Shown: positions 43,108 through 55,714 of the stretch, in pieces
How positions within the stretch are numbered: position 1 is the stretch's first letter
Layout of the letters: every line of letters begins with the position of its first letter
Source: Albidovulum sediminis
GTDB taxonomy: Bacteria; Pseudomonadota; Alphaproteobacteria; Rhodobacterales; Rhodobacteraceae
Assembly (NCBI RefSeq): GCF_025380365.1
Contig: NZ_JAOCQF010000001.1
Location: forward strand, 682,001 to 746,000
Length of the DNA stretch: 64,000 nt
Reading direction: 5' to 3'
Translations under genes and position numbers: made by a program
The notes under the pieces: model-generated
The model's database searches: none
What the model saw: only the letters and a program-made list of their open reading frames with translations
What the model was told of the DNA's origin: nothing

Positions 43108-46100
43108 ATGAACGAGGTCAAGGCAAAACCTGTCAGACGGCACCTGCGCTGGCCGGTGCGCGCGCTCATCTTCGCGGTGCTGACGACGCTTGTCTTCGGC
43201 GCGGTCGTCCTCGCGCTCGGCCTGTCGGGGCGGGCGATCTCGGCGCCGCACTGGGTGGCCGAGGCGATCGAGGCGCGCGCCAACGCCGGGCTTGCCGGCC
43301 GGGCGACGGTGCAACTGGGGTCGGTCGAGGCGGTGGTCGAGGCGGGATTCGCGCCCCGCATCCGCGTCAAGGACGTGGAGCTGTTTTCGCCCTCCGGGCG
43401 GCGGCTGGCGATGCTGGACAGCGTCGGCGCAAGCTTCTGGCCGCGCCCGCTTCTCGACGGGATCGTGCAGCCGCGCAGCCTGCGCCTGCAGGGCGCGCGC
43501 GTCGCGCTCCGGCGCACCGCCGACGGCAGCTTCGACATCGCGCTGCCCGAAACCGGGGTTGTCGCCGGCACCGCGCTCAGCCCCGGGCAGATCCTCGACG
43601 AGATCGACCGCGCCTTCGCGCTGCCGGTCCTGCGCGCGATCGAGCGGATCGAGGTGAGCGGCCTTGCGATCCGGTTCGAGGACGACCGCACGCGGCAGTC
43701 CTGGACGGTCAGCGACGGGCGCATGTCGCTGACCCAGCACACGGCGCGGCTGGCCTATGACGTGGTCTTTTCCGTCGCCGGGGCGGGCGGGGACCCTGCG
43801 CAGGTGGAACTGTCGTTCTCGACCGAGAAGTCGAATTCGGAGGCCGGGATCATCGCCCGCATCTCCGGCGTGCCGGCGCAGGACCTCGCGGCGCAGTCGC
43901 CGGCGCTCTCCTGGCTCGGCGCGCTCGAGGCGCCGATCTCGGGGGCGCTGCGCACGGGGATCGACCGCAACGGCGACGTGCAGGTGATGCAGGCCGAGCT
44001 TGACATCGGCGCCGGCGCGCTGAAGCCGCGCCCGGACGTGGCGCCCTTGCCCTTCGACCGGGCGCGGGTGGCGATGGCCTATGCGCCCGCGCTCGAACAG
44101 CTCGATTTCTCCGAGATCGTCCTCGAAAGCCCGTCGCTCAGCGCCTCGGGTGACGCGCGCGCGCGGCTTCAGGGGATGGAGAGCGGGTTCCCCGAGGCGA
44201 TGGCGGTGCAGTTGCGCCTCGGCCACCTGTCGGGCAACCCGGAGGGGCTCTTTGCGACGCCGCTTGCCTTCGCGGACGGGCTGATGGATTTCAAGCTGAC
44301 GCTTGACCCCTTCCGCGTCTCGCTCGGGCAGCTCACCTTGTTCGACGAGGGGCGGCGCGTGACGGTGCGGGGCCTTGCCGAGGCGGCGGACGCGGGCTGG
44401 AATGTCGCGCTTGACGGAGAGATGGAGCGCATCGCCGCGCGGCGCGTGGTGGAGCTCTGGCCTGTCAAGTTGGCCGCCAAGACGCGGGAATGGCTGCAGG
44501 AAAACCTGCTCGGGGGGGAGGCGTTCAATGCCCGCGGGGCGCTTCGGTTGCGGCCCGGCGCGGCGCCTGTCTTTTCGCTGGGCTTCGAGTTTCGCGATGC
44601 CGCGGTGCGGTTCCTGAAGTCGATGCCGCCGATCACCGGCGGGGCGGGGCACGCGCTTCTGGAGAACTTCACCTTCACGCTCAGCGCCAGCCGCGGGACG
44701 GTCGCCGCGGCGGAGGGCGGGCCGGTCTCGGTCGCCGGGTCGGCGATGCGCGTGGACGACATCCGCGTCAAGCCGGCGATCGGCCGGTTCGACCTGAAGA
44801 CCGAAAGCACGATCACCGCGGCGCTGTCACTTCTGGACCAGCCGCCGCTCGAGGTGATGCGCAAGGCCGGGCGTGGCATCGACCTGGCAGAGGGGCGCGC
44901 GCGCGCGGAAACCCGGCTGGTACTGCCCTTCCGCAAGGGCCTGACCATTGCCGACGTCGACTATCGCGCGACCGCGCAGCTTTCCGAAGTCCGCTCCGGC
45001 ACGATCGTGCCGGGCCACGACCTGACGGCCGACCGGCTTGCGGTCATCGCCGACAAGACCGGGGTGAGCATCCGGGGGGCGGGAAGACTGTCGGGCGCGG
45101 GCTTCGACGTGGCCTGGCGGCAGGACGCGGCCCCCGAGGCGCGCGGGAAAAGCAGCGTCACGGGCTCGGTCGAACTGTCGCGCACGTTCCTGTCGGCCTT
45201 CGGCCTGAACCTGCCCGAAGGCTCCGTAAGCGGGCAGGGGCTGGGGGAAATCGCGCTGGACCTCGTCCGGGGCGAGCCCACGCGCTACCGGCTGACCTCG
45301 GGGCTGGCGGGGCTGGCGATGGCGATCCCGTCGCTGGGCTGGTCGAAGCCGGCCGGGGCGCAGGGGCGGCTCGACGTCTCGGGCGTGCTCGACCGGCCGG
45401 CGACGGTCGAGTCGCTGGAGCTTGAGGCGGCGGGCCTGTCACTCTCGGGCGCGGTCACGATGGCGCCGGATGGCCGGTTCGAGTCGGCGTCCTTTCCCGA
45501 GGTGTCGCTCGGCGGCTGGTTCGAGGGGGCGGTCGAACTGCGCGGGCGCGGCGCGGGACAGCCGCCCGCCCTCGCGATCACCTCGGGTTCGGCGGACCTG
45601 ACCGGCGTCACGCTCGGGGCGGGGGGGCAGGCGTCGGCCCGGTCGGGTCCGATCTCGGTCGCGCTCGACCGGGTGCGCGTCAGCGAGGGCATCCGCCTGA
45701 CGCGGTTCCGCGGCGATTTCACCGACGAGGGCGGGCTTTCGGGCCGCTTCACCGGGCTGGTGAACGGCGAGGCGCCGGTGACGGGCGCGATGGTGCCGAT
45801 GGGCGGGCGGTCGGGTTTCCGCGTGCAGTCCGACGACGCGGGCGCCACGATGCGCGCGGCGGGCGTCTTCACCCGCGCGCGCGGCGGCACGCTGGACCTC
45901 GTCCTCCAGCCCGAGGGCGAAAGGGGCCACTATTCGGGCACGGTCGAGATGCGCACCATCCGCGTCGTCGATGCGCCCGCGCTGGCGGGCCTTCTCGACG
46001 CGATCTCTGTCGTCGGTCTGATCGACCAGCTGAACGGGCCGGGCATCCTCTTCAACCGCGCCTCGGGCCGTTTCCGCATGACGCCGGACGCGGTCGAGAT

Positions 46101-46383
46101 TCGCGACGGCGCGGCGACCGGCGCCTCGATGGGCATCTCGGTCGCGGGCCTCTACCGGTCCGACGTCAAGGAACTGGATCTGCAAGGCACGATCTCGCCC
46201 GTCTACCTTCTCAACGGGATCGGGCGCATCGTGTCGAAGAAGGGCGAGGGGCTCTTCGGCTTCAACTACACCATGCAAGGGCCGGCCGCGACCCCGCGCA
46301 TCCGGGTCAATCCGCTCTCGATCCTGACGCCCGGAATGTTCCGCGAGATCTTCCGTTCCGCCCCGCCGGGGATCGACGAATGA
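43108..46383 (+). CDS. large AsmA/YhdP-like protein (DUF3971)
   Basis: Protein of 1091 residues with one N-terminal membrane helix (about 15-40) and a long periplasmic beta-rich part. Start is the ATG at 43108; the frame extends upstream but only through antisense of other genes. It resembles YhdP in size and plan: a DUF3971-type middle region and a C-terminal AsmA-like part ([54 protein letters not shown]). Such proteins are thought to bridge the periplasm and move phospholipids to the outer membrane. The stop overlaps queA by four bases. Confidence 0.85.
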   Translation: MNEVKAKPVRRHLRWPVRALIFAVLTTLVFGAVVLALGLSGRAISAPHWVAEAIEARANAGLAGRATVQLGSVEAVVEAGFAPRIRVKDVELFSPSGRRLAMLDSVGASFWPRPLLDGIVQPRSLRLQGARVALRRTADGSFDIALPETGVVAGTALSPGQILDEIDRAFALPVLRAIERIEVSGLAIRFEDDRTRQSWTVSDGRMSLTQHTARLAYDVVFSVAGAGGDPAQVELSFSTEKSNSEAGIIARISGVPAQDLAAQSPALSWLGALEAPISGALRTGIDRNGDVQVMQAELDIGAGALKPRPDVAPLPFDRARVAMAYAPALEQLDFSEIVLESPSLSASGDARARLQGMESGFPEAMAVQLRLGHLSGNPEGLFATPLAFADGLMDFKLTLDPFRVSLGQLTLFDEGRRVTVRGLAEAADAGWNVALDGEMERIAARRVVELWPVKLAAKTREWLQENLLGGEAFNARGALRLRPGAAPVFSLGFEFRDAAVRFLKSMPPITGGAGHALLENFTFTLSASRGTVAAAEGGPVSVAGSAMRVDDIRVKPAIGRFDLKTESTITAALSLLDQPPLEVMRKAGRGIDLAEGRARAETRLVLPFRKGLTIADVDYRATAQLSEVRSGTIVPGHDLTADRLAVIADKTGVSIRGAGRLSGAGFDVAWRQDAAPEARGKSSVTGSVELSRTFLSAFGLNLPEGSVSGQGLGEIALDLVRGEPTRYRLTSGLAGLAMAIPSLGWSKPAGAQGRLDVSGVLDRPATVESLELEAAGLSLSGAVTMAPDGRFESASFPEVSLGGWFEGAVELRGRGAGQPPALAITSGSADLTGVTLGAGGQASARSGPISVALDRVRVSEGIRLTRFRGDFTDEGGLSGRFTGLVNGEAPVTGAMVPMGGRSGFRVQSDDAGATMRAAGVFTRARGGTLDLVLQPEGERGHYSGTVEMRTIRVVDAPALAGLLDAISVVGLIDQLNGPGILFNRASGRFRMTPDAVEIRDGAATGASMGISVAGLYRSDVKELDLQGTISPVYLLNGIGRIVSKKGEGLFGFNYTMQGPAATPRIRVNPLSILTPGMFREIFRSAPPGIDE

Positions 46384-47438
46384 AACTGACCGACTTCGAC
46401 TTCGACCTGCCCGAGGGGCTGATCGCCACGCGCCCCGTCAGTCCGCGAAGTGCCGCGCGCCTGCTGGTGGTCGAGGGCGACCGCATCGCGGATCGGGTCG
46501 TCGGCGACCTGGCGCAGATCTTGCGCCCCGGCGACCGGCTGGTGCTGAACGACACCCGGGTGATCCCCGCCCGGCTGAGCGGCACGCGCACCCGTGCCAC
46601 GGGGCAGGGGCCGGCCACCGCGCGGATCGAGGCGACGCTGCTGGAACCCCGCCCGGAAGGCCGCTGGGCGGCCCTTCTCAAGCCGCTGCGCAAGGTTCGG
46701 GCGGGCGAGGACATCCGATTCTCCGACCGGCTGACGGCGCGGGTGGAGCGGATCGCGGAGGGGCAGGCGGAACTGTCCTTCAACCTTGCGGGCGAGGATT
46801 TCGACGAAGCCCTGGCAGAGGCGGGCGACATGCCGCTGCCGCCCTACATCGCCCAGATGCGCGCGCCCGATGCCCGCGACAAGACCGATTACCAGACCGT
46901 CTGGGCGCGGCGAAAGGGCGCCGTCGCGGCGCCGACCGCCTCGCTCCACTTCGACGAACCGCTGCTTCAGGCGCTGGCGGCGCGCGGTGTTGCCTTTACC
47001 CATGTCACGCTGCACGTGGGCGCGGGCACCTTCCTGCCGGTGAAGGTGGAGGACGTCACGACCCACAAGATGCACGCCGAATGGGGCGAGGTGACCGAGG
47101 CGGCGGCGGCAGAGATCAACGCGACGAAGGCCGCGGGCGGTCGGGTCATCCCGGTCGGCACCACCGCGCTCAGGCTGATCGAGACGGCGGCGCGGTCGGG
47201 CCGGGTCGAGCCCTGGCGCGGCCCGACCGACATCTTCATCTACCCTGGCTTCACCTTCCGGGTGACCGATGCGCTGGTGACCAACTTCCACCTGCCGAAA
47301 TCCACGCTCCTCATGCTCGTCTCGGCGCTGATGGGGGCTGAACGGATGCGCAGGGCCTATGCCCATGCCATCGCTTCGGGATATCGTTTCTTCTCCTACG
47401 GCGATGCGTCGCTGCTGATTCCGGACGCGCGGCCGTGA
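46380..47438 (+). CDS. queA: tRNA preQ1(34) S-adenosylmethionine ribosyltransferase-isomerase
   Basis: Converts preQ1 in tRNA to epoxyqueuosine using the ribosyl group of SAM. The 352-aa protein carries family signatures [25 protein letters not shown] at the start, [18 protein letters not shown] near 220 and [25 protein letters not shown] near 290. Its start overlaps the AsmA-like gene. The usual neighbour tgt is not next to it; an MFS gene follows. Confidence 0.97.
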   Translation: MKLTDFDFDLPEGLIATRPVSPRSAARLLVVEGDRIADRVVGDLAQILRPGDRLVLNDTRVIPARLSGTRTRATGQGPATARIEATLLEPRPEGRWAALLKPLRKVRAGEDIRFSDRLTARVERIAEGQAELSFNLAGEDFDEALAEAGDMPLPPYIAQMRAPDARDKTDYQTVWARRKGAVAAPTASLHFDEPLLQALAARGVAFTHVTLHVGAGTFLPVKVEDVTTHKMHAEWGEVTEAAAAEINATKAAGGRVIPVGTTALRLIETAARSGRVEPWRGPTDIFIYPGFTFRVTDALVTNFHLPKSTLLMLVSALMGAERMRRAYAHAIASGYRFFSYGDASLLIPDARP

Positions 47439-47522
47439 CGCATCCGGCAGGTGCCGCGTCGCAGCCGGGGAAGCCGCGCCGACGGCGGCGGGATAGCGAA
47501 TGAAAAAGCCATCGGAGGCCCC

Positions 47523-48776
47523 ATGCTGACCGTCCTGCGCAACTCCTGGGCCCTGCTCCTCGGCATGATGCTCCTGATGATCGGCAACGGCGTGCAGGGC
47601 ACGCTCCTGGGCGTGCGCGGCGCGATCGAGGGGTTTTCGACCAACCAGATGGCCTATGTCATGTCGGCCTATTTCCTGGGCTTCCTGTTCGGGTCGCGGA
47701 TGACGCCGAACATGATCCGCCGCGTCGGGCATGTGCGCGTCTTCGCCGCCCTCGGCTCGATGATCTCGGCCGTGCTTGTCGCCTATGCCGCGGCGCCGGA
47801 CTGGGTCGCCTGGGTCATCATGCGCGTCGTCATCGGGTTTTCCTTCTCGGGCGTCTACATCACCGCCGAAAGCTGGCTCAACAACGCCTCCACGAACGAG
47901 ACGCGCGGGCAGGCGCTGTCGCTCTACATGATGATGCAGATGCTGGGCATCGTCTCCTCCCAGGCGCTCCTGAACCTCGGCGATCCGTCGGGCTATTTCC
48001 TCTTCGTCCTGCCCTCGATCCTCGTGTCGCTCGCCTTCACGCCGATCCTGCTGTCGGTCGCGCAGGCCCCCGCGTTCGAGCTGACCAAGCCCTTGAACTT
48101 CGTCAGCCTCTACCGCACCTCGCCGCTGGGCTGCGTCGGCATCTTCATCCTTGGCGGCGTCTTCTCGGCGCAGTTCGGCATGGCCTCGGTCTGGGGCTCC
48201 TCGGTCGGGCTCAGCGTGCGCGACCTGTCGATCTTCATCGCCGGGATCTACCTCGGCGGGCTGGTGGCGCAGTATCCGATCGGCTGGATGTCAGACCGGA
48301 TGGACCGGCGGCGGCTGGTGCTGGCGCTGTCCGCCCTCGGCGCCGCGGCGACCGTCATTCCCTTTGTGGTCGAGGTGAACTTCGTGGCGCTCGTCCTGGT
48401 CGGCGCGGTGATGGGCGGGGTGTCGAACCCGCTCTATTCGCTGCTCTTGGCCTACACGAACGATTTCCTCGAACCCTCCGACATGGCCGCGGCCTCGGCC
48501 GGGCTGATCTTCATCAACGGGCTGGGCGCGATCGGCGGCCCGATCCTGACCGGCTGGATCATGTCCCACTTCGGCCCGGACGGGTTCTTCCTGTTCATCG
48601 CGGTCCTCTTCGCCCTGCTTGCCGCCTACGCCGCCTGGCGGATGACGCGGCGCGCGGCGCCGTCGGTGGAGCATACCGGCGCCTATCGTCCGCTGGCGCC
48701 CACCGCCTCGGCCGTCGCCATCGAGGCCGCGATCGAGGCGCGCGCAGAGCCTGTGCGCCACGACGGGCAGGAATAG
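47523..48776 (+). CDS. MFS transporter (YcaD-like)
   Basis: Inner-membrane secondary transporter of 417 residues with about 12 hydrophobic helices. Start is the ATG at 47523 after CGGAGGCC; an earlier in-frame codon lies just after queA. GFLFGSRMTPNMIRRVGH matches the A-motif loop, GVYITAESWLNNAST is typical of YcaD/UMF2-like carriers, and GWMSDRMDRRRLVL is the second loop. The C-terminal 45 residues are soluble. Substrate unknown. Confidence 0.9.
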   Translation: MLTVLRNSWALLLGMMLLMIGNGVQGTLLGVRGAIEGFSTNQMAYVMSAYFLGFLFGSRMTPNMIRRVGHVRVFAALGSMISAVLVAYAAAPDWVAWVIMRVVIGFSFSGVYITAESWLNNASTNETRGQALSLYMMMQMLGIVSSQALLNLGDPSGYFLFVLPSILVSLAFTPILLSVAQAPAFELTKPLNFVSLYRTSPLGCVGIFILGGVFSAQFGMASVWGSSVGLSVRDLSIFIAGIYLGGLVAQYPIGWMSDRMDRRRLVLALSALGAAATVIPFVVEVNFVALVLVGAVMGGVSNPLYSLLLAYTNDFLEPSDMAAASAGLIFINGLGAIGGPILTGWIMSHFGPDGFFLFIAVLFALLAAYAAWRMTRRAAPSVEHTGAYRPLAPTASAVAIEAAIEARAEPVRHDGQE

Positions 48777-48832
48777 CTCTGGCCAAGCCCGGCCGACCCT
48801 GCCACCCTTGGCAGAACGAAAGGAGGGCGGCG

Positions 48833-49405
48833 ATGACCGGAGCGAAGGAGATCGTGCGTTTCTGGCTTGAGGATATCGGCGAGGCGGGCTGGTATGCCGC
48901 CGTCGATGCCGTCGACGCGACGATCCGGGACAGGTTCGGCGCACTCTGGGCGCAGGCGCGCGACGGCGGCCTTGCGGACTGGTGCGACACGCCGCAGGGC
49001 GCGCTGGCTTATCTCATCCTGACCGACCAGTTCCCGCGCAACATGTTTCGCGGCGACGCGCGCGCCTTCGCCACCGATGCCGTGGCCCGCGCGGCCGCGC
49101 GCGGCGCCATCGCGCAGGGGCACGACCTCAAGGTCGCGGAGCCGGAGCGGGTCTTCTTCTACATGCCGTTCGAGCATTCGGAAGATCTCGCCGATCAGGA
49201 CCTGTCCGTCGACCTGACGGAGCGCAACCTGCCCCTGACCGGCAAGGGCTATGCGCTGCACGCGCGCGCCCATCGCGAGGTCATCCGACGCTTCGGCCGC
49301 TTCCCCTTCCGCAACGCTGCCCTCGGCCGGGACACGACGCCGGAGGAACGCGCGTTCCTGGATGGCGGCGGTTACGGCGCGGTCGTGCGCGGGCTGGGCG
49401 GGTAG
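48833..49405 (+). CDS. DUF924 family protein
   Basis: All-helical protein of 190 residues with the DUF924 hallmarks IVRFWLEDIGEAGWYA at the start, LAYLILTDQFPRNMFRG near 60, ERVFFYMPFEHSEDLADQ near 105 and HREVIRRFGRFPFRNAALGR near 143. Function unknown; fold predicted TPR-like. AAAGGAGG precedes the ATG. The lpd gene follows after about 100 bases. Confidence 0.92.
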   Translation: MTGAKEIVRFWLEDIGEAGWYAAVDAVDATIRDRFGALWAQARDGGLADWCDTPQGALAYLILTDQFPRNMFRGDARAFATDAVARAAARGAIAQGHDLKVAEPERVFFYMPFEHSEDLADQDLSVDLTERNLPLTGKGYALHARAHREVIRRFGRFPFRNAALGRDTTPEERAFLDGGGYGAVVRGLGG

Positions 49406-49461
49406 GCTTGCACCCCGTGCAAGGCACCCATCCGTCAGGGCGATTGCGCGCTGGAAGAAAT

Positions 49462-49489
49462 TAGTTTAATGGCAAACTACTTTTTCTGA
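49462..49489 (+). promoter_or_regulatory. AT-rich palindrome and six-codon frame ahead of lpd
   Basis: TAGTTT (49462-49467), six bases, AAACTA (49474-49479), followed by CTTTTTC. The same stretch contains a tiny frame, ATG at 49469 to TGA at 49487-49489, encoding MANYFF, ending 13 bases before the lpd start and just before its GGGAGGAAAG. It may be an operator, a weak attenuator or a leader peptide; the palindrome is the firmest observation. Confidence 0.45.
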
Positions 49490-49502
49490 GGGAGGAAAGA
49501 CC

Positions 49503-50897
49503 GTGGCGCAGACGTTCGACATGATCGTGATCGGGGCGGGTCCGGGCGGCTATGTGGCCGCGATCCGGGGCGCGCAGCTTGGGCTCAAGGTAGCGATCGT
49601 GGAGCGGGAGCACCTCGGCGGCATCTGCCTGAACTGGGGCTGCATTCCGACCAAGGCGCTCTTGCGGTCGGCCGAGGTCTTCCACCTGATGCACCGCGCC
49701 AAGGAATTCGGGCTGAAGGCCGAGGGGATCGGCTTCGAGCTCGACGCGGTGGTCGCCCGCTCGCGGGGCGTCGCCAAGCAGCTTTCGGGCGGTATCGGCC
49801 ACCTGATGAAGAAGAACGAGGTGACGGTCTTCATGGGCGCGGCGACGCTGCCGGCGAAGGGCGTCGTCTCGGTGAAGACCGACAAGGGCACCGAGGAGCT
49901 GACCGCGAAGGCCATCGTGCTGGCCACCGGCGCGCGCGCCCGCGAACTGCCGGGCCTCGAGGCCGACGGCGACCTCGTCTGGACCTACAAGCACGCGCTG
50001 CAGCCGAAGCGGATGCCGAAAAAGCTTCTCGTCATCGGCTCCGGCGCCATCGGCATCGAGTTCGCCAGCTTCTTCAACACGCTCGGCGCCGATACGACGG
50101 TGGTCGAGGTGATGGACCGGGTGCTGCCGGTCGAGGACGCCGAGATCTCCGCCTTCGCGAAGAAGTCCTTCGTCAAGCAGGGCATGAAGATCGTCGAGAA
50201 GGCCATGGTCAAGAAGCTCGACCGCAAGCCCGGTGTCGGCGTGACTGCGCATATCGAGAAGGACGGCAAGACCGAAACGCAGGACTTCGACACCGTCATC
50301 TCCGCCGTGGGCATCGTCGGCAACGTGGAGAACCTCGGGCTCGAGGCGCTTGGCGTGAAGATCGATCGCACCCATGTCGTGACGGACGAATTCTGCCGCA
50401 CCGGGGTGGAGGGGCTCTATGCGATTGGCGACATCGCGGGCGCGCCCTGGCTTGCGCACAAGGCCAGCCACGAAGGCGTGATGGTCGCCGAACTGATCGC
50501 GGGTGGCCATCCGCACCCGATCAAGCCGAATTCCATCGCCGGCTGCACCTATTGCCATCCGCAGGTGGCCAGCGTCGGCCTGACCGAGGCGAAGGCGAAG
50601 GAGGCGGGCTATACCGTCAAGGTCGGCCGCTTCCCCTTCATCGGCAACGGCAAGGCCATCGCGCTCGGCGAGCCCGAAGGGCTGATCAAGACCGTCTTCG
50701 ACGCGAAGACGGGCGAGCTTCTGGGCGCCCACATGGTCGGGGCGGAGGTGACGGAACTGATCCAGGGCTATGTCGTCGGCCGCACGCTGGAGACGACCGA
50801 GGGCGAGCTGATGGAAACCGTGTTCCCGCATCCGACGCTGAGCGAGATGATGCACGAGGCGGTGCTCGACGCCTACGGCCGCGCGCTCCACATCTGA
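49503..50897 (+). CDS. lpd: dihydrolipoyl dehydrogenase
   Basis: FAD enzyme (E3) that reoxidises lipoamide in the 2-oxoacid dehydrogenase complexes or glycine cleavage. The 464-aa protein starts at a GTG after GGGAGGAAAG. FAD motif GAGPGGYVAA at 11-20, redox disulfide Cys42/Cys47 in GGICLNWGCIPTK, NAD-binding VIGSGAIGIEFASFF near 178, second FAD motif LYAIGDIAGAPWLAHKA near 305, and catalytic His in FPHPTLSEMMHEA near 440. No E1 or E2 gene is adjacent, so the complex it serves cannot be named. Confidence 0.96.
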   Translation: MAQTFDMIVIGAGPGGYVAAIRGAQLGLKVAIVEREHLGGICLNWGCIPTKALLRSAEVFHLMHRAKEFGLKAEGIGFELDAVVARSRGVAKQLSGGIGHLMKKNEVTVFMGAATLPAKGVVSVKTDKGTEELTAKAIVLATGARARELPGLEADGDLVWTYKHALQPKRMPKKLLVIGSGAIGIEFASFFNTLGADTTVVEVMDRVLPVEDAEISAFAKKSFVKQGMKIVEKAMVKKLDRKPGVGVTAHIEKDGKTETQDFDTVISAVGIVGNVENLGLEALGVKIDRTHVVTDEFCRTGVEGLYAIGDIAGAPWLAHKASHEGVMVAELIAGGHPHPIKPNSIAGCTYCHPQVASVGLTEAKAKEAGYTVKVGRFPFIGNGKAIALGEPEGLIKTVFDAKTGELLGAHMVGAEVTELIQGYVVGRTLETTEGELMETVFPHPTLSEMMHEAVLDAYGRALHI

Positions 50898-50904
50898 AGG
50901 GAAA

Positions 50905-50970
50905 GGGGGCGCTGCCCCCGTCCTCGCGCGCCGCGCGAGGACTCCCCCGGAGTATTTGCGCCAGAATGAA
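50905..50970 (+). repeat. intergenic repeat element, copy 1 (after lpd)
   Basis: Three hairpins in a row, GGGGGC/GCCCCC (50905-50919), CCTCGCG/CGCGAGG (50922-50940) and ACTCC/GGAGT (50941-50953), then ATTTGCGCCAGAATGAA to 50970. It begins eight bases after the lpd stop. The pattern of GC-rich hairpin, AGTATTT and CCAGAnTGAA recurs in two more places in this window. Confidence 0.8.
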
Positions 50971-51089
50971 TGAGGGGGGCGGTCGGCGCCCCGCCTCGGG
51001 CGGCTGATGCCGGGGAGACGGGGCGCTTTCACTCTGGGCGGTCATCGGCGCTCCCGCCTGTACCGCACCCCCACTCGAACCGAAATTCC

Positions 51090-51141
51090 TTTCAGTCTGG
51101 TTAAAATACTCTCGGGGGGTGCGGGGGGCAGACAGCCCCCC
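51090..51141 (-). repeat. intergenic repeat element, copy 2 (after rhodanese gene)
   Basis: On the minus strand, 26 bases after the rhodanese stop, a hairpin GGGGGGC/GCCCCCC (51123-51141) is followed by CCGAGAGTATTTTAACCAGACTGAAA (ending at 51090). Same order of parts and same orientation relative to the upstream gene as copy 1, with which it faces across the convergent gap. Confidence 0.8.
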
Positions 51142-51166
51142 GTGCGCCTGGCATTCGGCGGTGCGG

Positions 51167-51529
51167 TCAGCGTTCCACCGCGCCGCCGGCCGCGATCCAG
51201 TCGCCAAGCCCGCCGATGTTGTAGACCTCCGCATAGCCAAGATCGCGCAGCGCCTGCGCCGCCATCTGGCTGCGCCCGCCCGAGGCGCAGTAGAGCGCGA
51301 CCGCCCGTTCGCGGCCGAGCGCCGGCGGGCAGTCGGGCGCGCCTGGGTCGCAGCGCAGCTTCACCAGCGCGAGCGGGATATGGAGCGCGCCCCGCGCCCG
51401 GCCCGTCGCCGAAACCTCCGCCGCCTCGCGCACGTCGATGAGGACAAGCGTGCCGTCGCCCGCGCGCCGGACCGCGTCCCGCGGGTCGATGCGGGCGGGG
51501 TCGCGGTCGGGTCTGTGGAAGGACAGCAT
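51167..51529 (-). CDS. rhodanese-like domain protein
   Basis: Single rhodanese domain of 120 residues, probably a cytoplasmic sulfurtransferase. The active-site loop is CASGGRS near 81-87 with the persulfide Cys, preceded by RAVALY; the N-terminal LVLIDVREAAEVSATGRARGALHIPL is the conserved CH2A-type segment. It is a separate gene, while a DUF2892 protein, often fused to or next to rhodanese in YgaP-like systems, is encoded at 54.7 kb beyond uvrA. The gene converges with lpd. Confidence 0.92.
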   Translation of the reverse strand: MLSFHRPDRDPARIDPRDAVRRAGDGTLVLIDVREAAEVSATGRARGALHIPLALVKLRCDPGAPDCPPALGRERAVALYCASGGRSQMAAQALRDLGYAEVYNIGGLGDWIAAGGAVER

Positions 51530-51647
51530 GGGTTCCTTGCTCCCTGTCGGGTTGGCCCGCGGCGGCGGGTTTTCAGGTGCAATATATATTCACGGGTAGG
51601 AATGTGAAGTGGGTATCGTTCGCCGAAGCCGCGACTGGCCCGCCGAT

Positions 51648-51662
51648 GTTCTTCATACGTTC
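51648..51662 (+). promoter_or_regulatory. LexA (SOS) box upstream of uvrA
   Basis: GTTC-TTCATAC-GTTC fits the alphaproteobacterial LexA consensus GTTC-N7-GTTC exactly. It lies 65-79 bases upstream of the uvrA ATG, and uvrA is a standard SOS gene. A possible promoter (TTGGAG at 51674-51679, 17 bp, TATGTC at 51697-51702) follows it. The site match is direct; regulation is inferred from the known regulon. Confidence 0.75.
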
Positions 51663-51726
51663 TTAATTTCGGGTTGGAGACTCGCCCGCGCTCGACTATG
51701 TCTCAGGGGCGGAACCGGGGGCGGAC

Positions 51727-54585
<2,859 letters not shown>

Positions 54586-54622
54586 GCCGCCGATCAAGAC
54601 TGCGCGCGCACCTCGGTCCGGC

Positions 54623-54719
54623 TTTCAGTCTGGCCGAAATACTCCCGCCGGAGGCCAATCGAGTGGCCGCTGCCCGGCAGCGGCCGCGAGACACGGCGTG
54701 CGCGCCGCCTGCGGCGCGC
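54623..54719 (-). repeat. intergenic repeat element, copy 3 (after DUF2892 gene)
   Basis: Read on the minus strand from the DUF2892 stop: hairpin GCGCGCCGC/GCGGCGCGC (54700-54719), hairpin GGCCGCTGCC/GGCAGCGGCC (54665-54685), then CCTCCGGCGGGAGTATTTCGGCCAGACTGAAA ending at 54623 (shown in two parts: the 54654-54639 part holds GGGAGTATTT, the 54638-54623 part holds CCAGACTGAAA). Same plan as copies 1 and 2. Confidence 0.75.
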
Positions 54720-54736
54720 GCAGCTGACTCAGCCGG

Positions 54737-54943
54737 TCAGGATTTTTTCAGCGGGCAGGTGTTCAGCCCCAGCATCGAATAGATCGGGCAGGTCCCGACC
54801 AGCCCGGTGACCAGCGGGATGAGCCCGACCAGGTAGAGCCAGCGCATCGAGGCGTCGGCGTTCAGGAAGAAGCCCGCGAGGAGCGCGAGGCCGACGAGAA
54901 TGCGCAGGGTGCGGTCGATGCCGCCGACATTGGTCTTGAACAT
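54737..54943 (-). CDS. DUF2892 inner-membrane protein (YgaP C-terminal-like)
   Basis: Small membrane protein of 68 residues starting at the ATG at 54943, five bases after GGAGG; an earlier ATG at 54955 lies inside that GGAGG region. MFKTNVGGIDRTLRILVGLALLAGFF and LYLVGLIPLVTGLVGTCPIYSMLGLNTC give two membrane helices and two conserved Cys (GTCPIYSMLG, NTCPLKK). In YgaP this part is fused to rhodanese. Here a Crp/Fnr regulator gene precedes it on the same strand. Confidence 0.93.
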   Translation of the reverse strand: MFKTNVGGIDRTLRILVGLALLAGFFLNADASMRWLYLVGLIPLVTGLVGTCPIYSMLGLNTCPLKKS

Positions 54944-55024
54944 GTGGTCCTCCATGACTGCCCCGGCGCCGCAGCCGGACGCCGGGATATGCCGCCAGAG
55001 TGCCGCGCCGCGCGACCCGGGTCT

Positions 55025-55037
55025 GTGACCAAGTCAC
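55025..55037. promoter_or_regulatory. palindrome between Crp/Fnr and DUF2892 genes
   Basis: GTGAC-CAA-GTCAC, a perfect inverted repeat overlapping the stop codon of the Crp/Fnr-type gene and 82-94 bases upstream of DUF2892. Size and place suit an operator for the adjacent regulator, but it differs from the canonical FNR and CRP sites. Confidence 0.4.
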
Positions 55038-55708
55038 CCCGCGCCCGAGGCTGCGGCAAGCCGCCGCAGCGCCGCCAGGTCCAGAAGGCGCACCGCGCCG
55101 CGTTCGGTCGCCACCCAGCCCTCGCGGGCGAAGGAGTCGAGCCGGCGCGAGACCACTTCGCGTGCCGATCCGATGCGCGTGGCGAGGTCCTGATGCGTGG
55201 CCTGCACCAGCCCCTCCTCGGCCAGCGCCAGCAGGGCCTCGGCCAGCCGCGCCTCGACGCGGATGAAGGCCACCCGCTCCAGCACATGCATCATGCCCTG
55301 CATGCGTTCGGCGAAGGCAACAAAGACATGGGCGCGGAACCCGGCCGACCGGTCCATCAGCGCCAGGAACGTGTCGCGGGGAACCAGGACGATGCGGCAG
55401 TCGGTGGCCGCGATCGCCTCGCCCGAATAGTCCTCGCCGCCCAGCAGGCCCAGCGTGGTCTGCACGCAGGAGCCGCCGGGTTCGACCGAGTAAAGCAGGA
55501 TCTCGCGCCCGTTGACACCGGTCAGGCAGACGTCGATGCGGCCTTCGAGGACGATGACGAAGCCGCGGGCGGCCTCGCCGGGACGGAACAGGACCGACCC
55601 GCGCGCGACATCGACCGGCGCGATCCGCGCCAGCCGCGCCTGTGCCTCGACGTCCAGCCGGGACAGACCGGCGGCAGTCTCCACCCAGGACGACGCGGCC
55701 GGCGTCAA
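55034..55708 (-). CDS. Crp/Fnr family transcriptional regulator
   Basis: Regulator of 224 residues from a TTG start at 55708 with GAAGGA ahead. Cyclic-nucleotide-type beta barrel (about 30-115, with ARGSVLFRPGEAARGFVIVLEGRIDV), a long dimer helix, and a C-terminal helix-turn-helix (THQDLATRIGSAREVVSRRLDSF near 170-192). The N-terminal Cys cluster of FNR is absent, so oxygen sensing through a 4Fe-4S cluster is unlikely. Only six bases separate it from the upstream small exported protein gene, and DUF2892 follows, suggesting a three-gene operon. Confidence 0.93.
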   Translation of the reverse strand: MTPAASSWVETAAGLSRLDVEAQARLARIAPVDVARGSVLFRPGEAARGFVIVLEGRIDVCLTGVNGREILLYSVEPGGSCVQTTLGLLGGEDYSGEAIAATDCRIVLVPRDTFLALMDRSAGFRAHVFVAFAERMQGMMHVLERVAFIRVEARLAEALLALAEEGLVQATHQDLATRIGSAREVVSRRLDSFAREGWVATERGAVRLLDLAALRRLAAASGAG

Positions 55709-55714
55709 GGTCCT

